Assembly (NCBI GenBank): GCA_016938515.1 | Contig: JAFGUM010000056.1 | Span: 1-11,010 of the forward strand | Direction of reading: 5' to 3' | Source: Spirochaetales bacterium | Lineage (GTDB): Bacteria > Spirochaetota > Spirochaetia > Treponematales > UBA12059 | Length of the DNA stretch: 11,010 nucleotides | In this document: piece by piece, positions 1 to 6,309 of the stretch | Layout: every line of letters begins with the position of its first letter | Position numbering within the stretch: the first letter of the stretch is position 1 | Translations under genes and position numbers: made by a program | The notes under the pieces: generated by a model | What the model saw: only the letters and a program-made list of their open reading frames with translations | What the model was told of the DNA's origin: nothing | Database searches by the model: none

Positions 1-87
1 AATCCGCGATTGGGCGCAGCGTTTGCAACGCAAACGCAAGCAATCGCAAAGCCAATTTCAAAAGTAACCGACTTTTGAAATTGGCTC
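1..87. repeat. Hairpin-rich dispersed repeat, copy 1
   Basis: This is the first of two direct copies (the other is 488-574); I count 8 mismatches over 87 bp. It contains two perfect hairpins. The first has an outer stem 6-12/41-47 (GCGATTG/CAATCGC) and an inner stem 19-26/30-37 (GCGTTTGC/GCAAACGC) with an AAC loop. The second has a 15-bp stem 51-65/71-85 (GCCAATTTCAAAAGT and its exact complement) with loop AACCG. The left boundary may lie outside the window. It has no coding character. It could be a REP- or MITE-like element; the class is not identified. Confidence 0.8.
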
Positions 88-125
88 AGTTTTGAAAAAC
101 CTCCAAATACGCGCAGATTATTTCT

Positions 126-403
126 AAAACCTGCCCCCTGAAAATTTGTTTCCAGGCTCTTTGCTGGAGGAGTCGAATGTGTGCCAGACGTATGTACTTA
201 TCTGGTAGGGGCGCGCAATGACTATGAGGATGACGAGCGCCAGCGTGTTCGTCATCATCGACAGGCTCATGGTACCCAGGTGGTGTGTGTTCTGCAGGTA
301 CCGTGCGAGGACGGGATACGCTCCCCACGCGCTATGAGAAAGAAGGGCCGACAGCACCCACGGTGCAAAGGTTCTGGGACCCACTGGTGAATTTTGTCTA
401 CCC
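126..403 (-). pseudogene. Remnant of an EamA/DMT-family permease, N-terminal part only
   Basis: The minus-strand reading from about 403 to about 205 encodes a peptide with APWVLSALLSHSAWGAYPVLARYL followed by a hydrophobic stretch LALVILIVIA. This matches the first two membrane helices of EamA/DMT-superfamily transporters, where a WGxxPVxARYLQ-like motif is typical. After about 65 residues the reading turns hydrophilic (residues around DSSSKEPGNK) and stops at 124-126. Intact family members have about 280-300 residues and ten helices, so most of the gene is missing. There is no good ATG and no ribosome binding site; the only upstream in-frame start is a TTG at 403-405. The fragment lies between two repeat copies, which suggests it was left by a deletion or insertion. 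Family recognition is by eye, and the boundaries are approximate. Confidence 0.5.
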
Positions 404-416
404 AAACTGATTAAAA

Positions 417-432
417 GTACATCCTAGTGTAC
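417..432. repeat. Short inverted repeat GTACA-N6-TGTAC
   Basis: A perfect 5-bp inverted repeat with a 6-bp spacer lies in the AT-rich stretch between the permease remnant and repeat copy 2. It could be a regulator half-site pair or chance. No gene start is close enough to assign it. Confidence 0.2.
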
Positions 433-487
433 ATATATCCATCATGACTGCTGTTCTGTCAAGAGAAATGATGCTGTTTGTTCCACG

Positions 488-574
488 AATCCGTGATTGG
501 GCACAGAGTGTGCAAAGCAAACGCAAGCAATCGCAAAGCTAATTTCAAAAGCAACCGACTTTTAAAATTGGCTC
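488..574. repeat. Hairpin-rich dispersed repeat, copy 2 (degenerate)
   Basis: This is a direct copy of 1-87 with 8 substitutions. Two of them turn Watson-Crick pairs of copy 1 into G-T wobbles (at 494 and 540). Four break a pair (at 507, 510, 552 and 564). The hairpins are therefore weaker than in copy 1. The loop AACCG at 553-557 is kept. The copy ends just before the promoter region of the REC-PAS gene. Confidence 0.8.
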
Positions 575-575
575 T

Positions 576-618
576 AAAATTGTCGAATATTGATTTTATT
601 TGTCGAATAAGCTTCAAT
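576..618 (+). promoter_or_regulatory. Candidate promoter and operator for the REC-PAS gene
   Basis: TTGATT (590-595) and TTCAAT (613-618) are separated by exactly 17 bp and each match four of six sigma-70 consensus bases. The spacer is almost filled by a 15-bp near-palindrome TTATTTGTCGAATAA (596-610). The 10-mer TTGTCGAATA occurs twice, at 580-589 and 600-609, 20 bp apart (about two helical turns). That layout is what one expects for a regulator binding over the promoter. The promoter elements alone are weak. Confidence 0.35.
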
Positions 619-676
619 GATAGCGTGCCGCGGACTCGATCCGGGGCTCAAAGAACGTTGGCATAAGAGGCGCACC

Positions 677-2230
677 ATGCATGGCGGCATTCGCAAGACA
701 ATACTGCTCGTCGAGGATGAGGCAATCATCGCGTTGCACGAACAGCGAGTACTCGAACAATACGGATACGCGGTGCGTACTGCAAGGAGCGGCGAAGAAG
801 CTATAGAACTGTGCGCTGCCTCTGGGGAGGGACAAAATCCCGATCTGATACTGATGGACATAGACCTGGGATGTGGTATGGACGGTACCGAGGCGGCGCG
901 GCTCATCCTGGAGCGGCGTAGCGTTCCTGTCGTATTCCTGTCCAGCCACACTGAACCGGAAATTGTAGAGAAGACAGAGAACATAACCTCATACGGCTAT
1001 ATCGTAAAGAGTTCAAGCGGTACCGTAATGGACGCTTCCATCAAGATGGCGTTCAAGTTGTTTGAAGCCAACGTGCGCATGTTCGAGACAAACGTAAAGC
1101 TCGAAGCGATGCTCGGCGCTATCCCGGATCTGCTGTTTGAGGTTGACCTGGCGGGTACCTACCTGGACGTTCACTGCCCTGATCCCCGCTTGCTCGTGGC
1201 CCCTGGTTCCGAGCTTCTGGGCAGGGCCATCACGGAGACGCTTCCAGCTGAGGCTGCGGACGTCATCATGGATGGTATACGGGATGCCAACGAGGCGGGC
1301 GTCTCGGTGGGGCGACGCTACCACCTGACGCTTCAATCGGGGGAGAAATGGTTCGAGCTATCGGTGTCAAGGATGGCCGACGCGTGGAGTACACCGCGCT
1401 TTATACTGATATGCCATGATATTACCGACCGCAAGCGGGCGGAAGACGAATTGAATGAAAGCAAGCGCCACGCCGAGCGGCTACTGAGCGTGGCGGCAGA
1501 AATAGTAATGTCCACCGACACGGATGGTATCATCACGATGTTCAACGATAATGGTCATCGCCTCCTTGGTTACGAGCCTCCTGAACTCGTAGGGAAGCGC
1601 TGGGCCGATGTCTGCCTGCCTGAAGAGAACCGCGATGAAGTTGCGGGTTTTCTTGACGCGCTCGCGCGAGGCGAGACGGGTGTTCTCGTGCCGCACGAAA
1701 ACCCCGTTCTGTGCAAGGATGGCTCCCGCAAGCTTATCCTGTGGCACAATACCGTGCTGAGCGACGATAGCGGCGCGTACGTTGGTATACTCAGCTCTGG
1801 GCAGGACATTACCGCCCTGCGGCAGCTCGAGGCGCGAATTCGCGAGAGCGAGGCTCGTTATAGGACAATGATCGAAGCTTCTCCGGACAATATCACCGTA
1901 ACGGACCTGCAGGGGAACATCGTCATGTCGTCTCCGAAAGCGGCGCCGATGTTTGGCTATGAGCACGGGGACAGCCAGAACGGCCGATCGATTCTGGACT
2001 TTCTCGTACCCGGGGACAGAGCTCGCGCCGGCAACAACTTTGGCAGGATTCTGCGCGGCGAAACCCACGGAGCGGAGCTGTATACCGGGCTGCGCAAGGA
2101 TGGTTCGAGCTTTCCCGTAGAGATCAATGGTCAGTTCATAGCCGTTGAGTATGGACATCCCACGCACGTATTGTTTATCGTACGAGATATAAGCGCCAGG
2201 GGACGAGTGGAAGGAACCAGCAGTGAGTGA
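677..2230 (+). CDS. Receiver domain protein with three PAS domains and no output domain
   Basis: This is a 517-residue cytoplasmic signalling protein with no signal peptide or membrane helix. Residues about 6-125 form a response-regulator receiver: acidic pair E13-D14, phospho-acceptor D61 in LILMDID, S89/S90 in FLSSHT, and conserved K111 in YGYIVK. Three PAS-type sensor domains follow at about 142-262, 268-390 and 395-508. Each ends in a typical hinge (ICHDITDRKRAE, SSGQDITALRQLE, IVRDISARGRVE). In this architecture the last PAS is normally followed by a HisKA_2/HATPase kinase. Here the protein stops about ten residues later, and the next gene starts inside it. I place the start at ATG 677, which has AAGAGG six bases upstream; an in-frame ATG at 617 has no such site and adds 20 unrelated residues. 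Ligand and partner are unknown. Confidence 0.85.
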   Translation: MHGGIRKTILLVEDEAIIALHEQRVLEQYGYAVRTARSGEEAIELCAASGEGQNPDLILMDIDLGCGMDGTEAARLILERRSVPVVFLSSHTEPEIVEKTENITSYGYIVKSSSGTVMDASIKMAFKLFEANVRMFETNVKLEAMLGAIPDLLFEVDLAGTYLDVHCPDPRLLVAPGSELLGRAITETLPAEAADVIMDGIRDANEAGVSVGRRYHLTLQSGEKWFELSVSRMADAWSTPRFILICHDITDRKRAEDELNESKRHAERLLSVAAEIVMSTDTDGIITMFNDNGHRLLGYEPPELVGKRWADVCLPEENRDEVAGFLDALARGETGVLVPHENPVLCKDGSRKLILWHNTVLSDDSGAYVGILSSGQDITALRQLEARIRESEARYRTMIEASPDNITVTDLQGNIVMSSPKAAPMFGYEHGDSQNGRSILDFLVPGDRARAGNNFGRILRGETHGAELYTGLRKDGSSFPVEINGQFIAVEYGHPTHVLFIVRDISARGRVEGTSSE

Positions 2231-2651
2231 GGGTAATGGCGAATCGCAGGGGTACGACGGGCCCGTTTTATACTACACCGAGGCGGTCATAGACCACTTT
2301 ACCAATCCCCGCAACGTTGGCGAGATGGCTGACGACGAGGCCGATGGGTACGCGTGCATCGGCGACCCCGGTTGCGGCGATGAAATGAAGCTGTGGATAG
2401 TAGTGCGCGACGACAGGATAGCCAAAATAGCCTTCAAGTCCTACGGATGTCCAGGCGCCATATCGACGAGCAGCATGCTTACCGTATTGGCTGACGGCAA
2501 GACTCTGGACGAAGCTCGCCGCATCAGCGACGACGACGTCGTCAATGCCCTCGGTGGTATTCCCGCCAACAAGCAGCACTGTTCGCTACTCGGCGTGCAG
2601 GCGCTGCAGGCGGCTATCGCCGACTACAGCCGCAGGCTCAGCGCGGTCTGA
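2223..2651 (+). CDS. NifU/IscU-type iron-sulfur cluster scaffold protein
   Basis: This 142-residue protein matches the NifU N-terminal/IscU fold, the scaffold on which Fe-S clusters are built before transfer to apo-proteins. All ligand positions are present: C51 and D53 in DPGCGDEMKLWI, C76 in YGCPGAISTSS, and C120 in KQHCSLLG. The characteristic N-terminal YYTEAVIDHFTNPRNVG is also there. Start is GTG 2223 with AAGGA seven bases upstream; it overlaps the end of the REC-PAS gene by 8 bp, so translation is probably coupled. The C-terminal thioredoxin-like NifU domain is absent. No cysteine desulfurase (IscS/NifS) gene, the usual partner, lies in the window. The family call is firm; the client proteins are unknown. 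Confidence 0.92.
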   Translation: MSEGNGESQGYDGPVLYYTEAVIDHFTNPRNVGEMADDEADGYACIGDPGCGDEMKLWIVVRDDRIAKIAFKSYGCPGAISTSSMLTVLADGKTLDEARRISDDDVVNALGGIPANKQHCSLLGVQALQAAIADYSRRLSAV

Positions 2652-2665
2652 GCGCTGCTCAGACC
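2645..2665. terminator. Hairpin shared by two convergent genes; likely bidirectional terminator
   Basis: GGTCTGAGC (2645-2653), loop GCT, then GCTCAGACC (2657-2665) form a perfect 9-bp stem. The stop codon of the NifU-like gene (TGA, 2649-2651) is in the left arm and that of the convergent flavin-reductase-like gene (2659-2661, minus strand) is in the right arm. Neither side has a T-run, so it is not a textbook intrinsic terminator, but position and symmetry favour a role in ending both transcripts. Confidence 0.55.
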
Positions 2666-3159
2666 CTGAGGAACTCTATCGCCGACCAGTCTACCTTGCC
2701 CTCGTCGTTGACCAGGGTCGCGTCGGCGTGCACGTATTCAACCTTGCCGATGAACATCTCGTGCGAACCGGTAACTACCGAGCCCGTTACGGTGCATTCT
2801 ATTGAAACAGGGCAGTCCAGCAGGACGGGGGCATTGACCCGCACGCCTTCTCCGACGTTGAGGCCGAGAGCCGCCAGTTTGTCTTCGTCTCGACCGCTAC
2901 GCGAGCCCAGATACGCGAACGCGTCCTTCATGGATTCAGGTACGAGGTTGACGACGAATACGCCTGTCTCCTTGATGATGCCGTACGAGTGTCGCGACGG
3001 TACGATACCGACCATGACCATGGGCGGGTCGTAGCTGCAGTTGCAGGCGTATACGACGGCGAGCGCGTTGTTGTTGCCCTGTGCATCCCGGCACGAGACC
3101 AGGATGGGGGACCGGGGGTTGAGCGCCGAGCGGAAGCTGGCCGGTTTTTTTTCGTGCAT
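2659..3159 (-). CDS. Flavin reductase-like (flavoredoxin-type) FMN-binding protein
   Basis: This 166-residue protein has the pattern of the flavin-reductase-like, FMN-binding split-barrel family: an N-terminal strand with NPRSPILVSC, the core YDPPMVMVGIVPSRHSYGIIKETGVFVVNLVPE, and DCPVSIECTVTGSVVTGSHEMFIGKVEYVHAD toward the end. Members bind FMN and pass electrons between reduced nicotinamide or ferredoxin partners and other acceptors; flavoredoxins are common in anaerobes. Length is normal for the small subgroup. The ATG directly follows the stop of the radical SAM gene (TAAATG), with only a weak GGAA upstream, so translation is probably coupled. The second to fifth codons hold a run of eight A residues. 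It is the last gene of the minus-strand block. The physiological partner cannot be told from the sequence. Confidence 0.85.
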   Translation of the reverse strand: MHEKKPASFRSALNPRSPILVSCRDAQGNNNALAVVYACNCSYDPPMVMVGIVPSRHSYGIIKETGVFVVNLVPESMKDAFAYLGSRSGRDEDKLAALGLNVGEGVRVNAPVLLDCPVSIECTVTGSVVTGSHEMFIGKVEYVHADATLVNDEGKVDWSAIEFLRV

Positions 3160-4143
3160 TTACTGTTCCGTTTCCCGCCCCTTCGCATCGGTTTCTGGCA
3201 ACGAACCAAGCCAGAATACTTTCCCGTAGCGGCGTATCTCGTGGGCCCTGCCGGATTTGGCAAGTGCCTGTAATACCGTATCGGCGTCGGCGGCTCCCCA
3301 CAGGTTCAGAGCCCGCCTGAGTTCTTCATCGCTCATCGGATGCCGTGCGAGCGTTTTGGCGGCTGCCTCGAAGGGGTCGGTGTCGGCGCCCAGGCTAAAG
3401 TCGCCGTACGCTGCATCCGGGTGTACCACCTTTGTAACCCTGCCAAGTATCGCCTGTGCCCGCAGAAGGCCATCCGCATCGGTTGGCGTTACCCACGTCT
3501 CCACAGGCGGCCGCGTTGGCAGTACCAGGTGCACTTCGTCCGGGGCAATGGCACCAAGTACCGCTGCAAGCCGTTCCAGCGACTCTTCATCGTCGTTCTG
3601 GCCGGCTATCATCATCGTCTCCAGCCACAGCTTGCCCTTGTATTCTCGCCTGAAAGCCGTAAGGCCGTCAACGTGGCGCTTGTACGAGTACAGATGCTGT
3701 GGGCGGTTGATGCGCAGGAACGTCCGCTCATCACCCGCGTCAAGCGTTGGCATTACGGCGTCGGCTACCGAAAGTTCTTCTCGCACTTCAGGGAAGCAGA
3801 GCGTCGAGCCGTTGGTGATAACCGCTACCGGCAGGCTTGTCATGGCTTTGACACCCCGCAGCATGGCTCCGAGATCGATGTTGAGCGTTGGCTCACCAGA
3901 ACCCACGAAGGTAATCCAGTCAACGCCTCCCTGTGACTCCTTGAGAGCGCTTTGCAACTCGTCCAGCACGGCTTCTGGCGGAAAGAACCGCTCGCGTCCG
4001 GTCATCAGGTGGCGCGTATGCCCGAGCTGGCAGTACACGCAATTCCAGTTGCAGGCTTTGTGGCCACCCGGGCGCGCCGTAGGGTCGACGCCGAGCGACC
4101 GGCCGAGGCGTCGTGACGGCACAGGCCCGAAAACGTAATTCAT
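3160..4143 (-). CDS. Radical SAM protein, COG0731-type
   Basis: This 327-residue protein begins MNYVFGPVPSRRLGRSLGVD, the signature opening of the COG0731 group of radical SAM Fe-S oxidoreductases. The cluster-binding motif is C31-N-W-N-C35-V-Y-C38 (CX3CX2C), which holds the [4Fe-4S] cluster that cleaves S-adenosylmethionine. A VGSGEPTLN segment (about 80-88) corresponds to the SAM-contacting GGE motif. The last ~65 residues (MSDEELRRALNLWGAADADTVLQALAKSG...) look like a small winged-helix domain. The group includes distant relatives of wyosine-forming enzymes, but this short version is generally uncharacterised. The ATG at 4141-4143 has only a weak GGA upstream. A 95-bp gap separates it from NifX-like 2, and the downstream gene begins at its stop codon. 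Substrate unknown; placement beside NifX and MinD genes suggests metal-cofactor work, which is inference. Confidence 0.85.
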   Translation of the reverse strand: MNYVFGPVPSRRLGRSLGVDPTARPGGHKACNWNCVYCQLGHTRHLMTGRERFFPPEAVLDELQSALKESQGGVDWITFVGSGEPTLNIDLGAMLRGVKAMTSLPVAVITNGSTLCFPEVREELSVADAVMPTLDAGDERTFLRINRPQHLYSYKRHVDGLTAFRREYKGKLWLETMMIAGQNDDEESLERLAAVLGAIAPDEVHLVLPTRPPVETWVTPTDADGLLRAQAILGRVTKVVHPDAAYGDFSLGADTDPFEAAAKTLARHPMSDEELRRALNLWGAADADTVLQALAKSGRAHEIRRYGKVFWLGSLPETDAKGRETEQ

Positions 4144-4238
4144 TTATGGTCCAATCCCGTCGCACGGTGCGGCGTACGGAAAAAAACACCGACAGCGCCC
4201 AGAGAGGGGGGCTCACCGAGCGCCGACGGCAGAGAGAC

Positions 4239-4577
4239 TCAATGGTCACAGGCGTTCTCGCCAGGCTCAAGTTTGCCGTGGAGATAGAGCTCGGCAACCT
4301 TCTCAGGGTCATCGGAGGGGGCTCCTAGCACCACCTCTATACCGTTGCGGGTAAAGAGGTTCTGGGCTTGCGGCCCCATGCCCCCCGAGATGATGTGCGT
4401 GGCGCCGCGTTCGGCGAGCCACGCCGGGTATCGCCCCGGCTCGTGCGGCGGCGGAACGACCTCCTCTTTTGAAAGGATCGATCCAGAGGTCGGGTCGGCG
4501 TTGAGGATGGCAAAGGCTTCGCAGTGCCCAAAATGGGCTGAGAGCTTGCCACCTGTCAGCGGTATGGCGATTTTCAT
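4239..4577 (-). CDS. NifX-like dinitrogenase Fe-Mo cofactor biosynthesis family protein 2
   Basis: This 112-residue single-domain member of the NifX/NifB-C-terminal family (COG1433) belongs to a group of small proteins with an RNase H-like fold that bind and carry Fe-S or Fe-Mo cofactor precursors. The N-terminus MKIAIPLTGGKLSAHFGHCEAFAIL carries the family motif xHFGxxxxFxI, with His and Cys side chains suited to metal binding. THIISGGMGPQAQNLFTRNGIEVVLGA is the conserved second half. A C-terminal ENACDH tail adds another Cys and His. AGGAG five bases before ATG 4577 supports the start. It lies 13 bp after the CoA-disulfide-reductase-like gene. No nifHDK genes are visible, so a nitrogenase role is unlikely from this window; similar genes are widespread in non-diazotrophic anaerobes. 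Confidence 0.9.
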   Translation of the reverse strand: MKIAIPLTGGKLSAHFGHCEAFAILNADPTSGSILSKEEVVPPPHEPGRYPAWLAERGATHIISGGMGPQAQNLFTRNGIEVVLGAPSDDPEKVAELYLHGKLEPGENACDH

Positions 4578-4590
4578 GGTAGCTCCTGTA

Positions 4591-6288
4591 TTACTTTTCC
4601 CGCGGGAAGGGCCAGGCCATTATGCCGCCTTCCATTACCTTGACGTTTTTCCAGCCGTTGGCTTCTATGGCAAGCGCCGCTTCGTATCCCCGCAGCGATA
4701 TCTTGCAGTAGCAGATTATCTCCGCGTTCTTGTCGGCGGGTAGCTCGTCAAGGCGCTTGCGTAGCGCGCCAAGCGGTATCAGGTGCTCGCCGATGCCAAG
4801 GCGCATGGTCGTGTATTCGTCATCCCCTCGGGCGTCGACGATAAAGAGCTTTTCTCCGGCGTCGAGCTTGCGCTTTACTTCGGTTGTGCTGATGCCCTTG
4901 AGCCTGCCCTTGAGCTTGTTCTGCATGAGGTGAGCCGTGGCAATGCCGTGGTCTATCGCGAGCGAGAAGGGCGGGGCGTACGGCAGGTCGGCGTTTACGA
5001 GGTCTTCTACGGTCATGTTGCCCTGGATGGCGAGTGCCCACTGGGCTACCTGCTTGGCTACGTCGCCGGGGCCAACGACCTGGGCGCCGAGGATCTTGCC
5101 GGTTTTGCGATCCGCTACGAGCTTGGTTACCAGCAGCAAGCCGCCCATGAAGCCGGGCTTGTCTCCGCTGGCGTTGACCACTGTAACGATGTCGTCAAAA
5201 CCGTTCCTGCGGGCGTTGGTCTCCGACAGGCCGGTGGAGCCCGCGTTGATGTCAAACACCTTGCAGATACCCGACTGTATCGTGCCAGGGAAGGTTACCG
5301 TATCGCCTACAGCCGCGTTTTCGCCGGCTACACGGCCTTCAAGATTGGCCAGGTCGCCGTACGGAGCGAGTATCTTCTTACCGGTGATGCGGTGCGTTAT
5401 CTCCGCGCAGTCGCCGATGGCGTAGACATCATGGTCTGATGTCCGCATGTATTCATCGGTGGCAATGCCGCCTGTGGTGCCTATCGTAATGCCGGCTTCC
5501 TTGGCTATGGCGACGTTGGGTACGTTGCCGATGGCCACGACCGCCAGTTCACACACGTGCTCATTGCCGTTCTTGAGCTTGACCCCCGTGAGCTTGCCGT
5601 CTTTGCCCATGAACTCGGCTACGCCGTTGGACGTGATGACGTGCACGTTCTTGGTCTTGAGATGGTTCTCTACTATCTTGGCCATTTCCGGGTCAAGGAA
5701 GGTGAGGATCTGATCCATCATTTCGACGATGCACACGTCTATACCCGCCAGGTGCAGGGCTTCGCAGGTCTCTATGCCGATGAGTCCGCCGCCAACCACC
5801 GCGGCTCGCTTTATCTTGCCTTCGTCGCGGATGGAGCGCAGGTAGTCAGCGTCCTGCATGGATTGCAGCGTCGTGATGCCCTTCTGGTTGATGCCGGGTA
5901 TGGGTGGCATGCGTGGTACGGCGCCGGTAGCGATGATGAGCTTGTCGTAGGGGAGGGTTCCCGTTTCGCCGCTTGCGGTGTTCTTGAACGTTACGGTCTT
6001 GGCCTTGCGGTCAATGGAGGCAACTTCGGTGTTTGTCCTCGCGTCTATGGCCTTGGCGTTCAGGTAGAACTTGGTGTCGCGGACTACACCGGTAGGGGTG
6101 CACAGAAGCTGGTTCCTGTCGTTGAAGAAGCCGCCGACGTAGTACGGGTAACCGCAGGACGCCATCGATAGATCGGCGCTCTTCTGCAGCAGGATCACTT
6201 CGGCGGTCTCGTCGAGCCTCCGCGCTTTTGCCGCTGCCTTGGGGCCCGCGGCTGATCCTCCGATAACCAGGATTCTTTTCTTGCCCAT
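4591..6288 (-). CDS. FAD-dependent CoA-disulfide/persulfide reductase with C-terminal rhodanese domain
   Basis: This 565-residue flavoprotein disulfide reductase belongs to the CoA-disulfide reductase / NAD(P)H persulfide-reductase group. The FAD motif is ILVIGGSAAG at the N-terminus. The single redox cysteine C45 lies in MASCGYPYYVGG. The NAD(P)H motif VVGGGLIG is at about 164-171, and a second FAD contact YAIGDCAE follows. A rhodanese domain fills roughly the last 100 residues, with active-site loop C528-K-I-S-L-R and an extra C526. Fusions of this kind reduce CoA-persulfide or polysulfide, or move sulfane sulfur. I start at ATG 6288 because GGAGG lies five bases upstream; a GTG at 6300 would put the ribosome site inside the gene. 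It sits 21 bp after NifX-like 1 and 13 bp before NifX-like 2. Exact acceptor unknown. Confidence 0.9.
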   Translation of the reverse strand: MGKKRILVIGGSAAGPKAAAKARRLDETAEVILLQKSADLSMASCGYPYYVGGFFNDRNQLLCTPTGVVRDTKFYLNAKAIDARTNTEVASIDRKAKTVTFKNTASGETGTLPYDKLIIATGAVPRMPPIPGINQKGITTLQSMQDADYLRSIRDEGKIKRAAVVGGGLIGIETCEALHLAGIDVCIVEMMDQILTFLDPEMAKIVENHLKTKNVHVITSNGVAEFMGKDGKLTGVKLKNGNEHVCELAVVAIGNVPNVAIAKEAGITIGTTGGIATDEYMRTSDHDVYAIGDCAEITHRITGKKILAPYGDLANLEGRVAGENAAVGDTVTFPGTIQSGICKVFDINAGSTGLSETNARRNGFDDIVTVVNASGDKPGFMGGLLLVTKLVADRKTGKILGAQVVGPGDVAKQVAQWALAIQGNMTVEDLVNADLPYAPPFSLAIDHGIATAHLMQNKLKGRLKGISTTEVKRKLDAGEKLFIVDARGDDEYTTMRLGIGEHLIPLGALRKRLDELPADKNAEIICYCKISLRGYEAALAIEANGWKNVKVMEGGIMAWPFPREK

Positions 6289-6309
6289 TGTATCCTCCAC
6301 TGGGAAAAA

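Noticed and set aside
1..574. Repeat copies considered as integron attC sites around a cassette
   Set aside because: The core GTTRRRY/RYYYAAC sites are not present at the ends, and the enclosed segment is a broken gene in a non-cassette arrangement.
1..616. CRISPR array considered because of repeated segments
   Set aside because: There are only two copies, 87 bp long and 400 bp apart, with no regular spacers and no cas genes.
630..648. GGACTCGATCC resembling the T-arm of a tRNA
   Set aside because: The loop lacks TTC and no acceptor, D or anticodon arms can be found around it.
3257..4138. Long open reading of 293 residues on the plus strand opposite the radical SAM gene
   Set aside because: It is Ser/Arg/Pro-rich with no domain, and it mirrors a gene with clear motifs on the other strand.
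4144..4238. T7 run (minus strand, 4186-4180) as an intrinsic terminator between NifX-like 2 and the radical SAM gene
   Set aside because: The only stem nearby (GAGCCC/GGGCGC) has a mismatch and ends 8 bases before the T-run. The duplicated GCGCTCGGTG/GCGCTGTCGGTG is a direct, not inverted, repeat.
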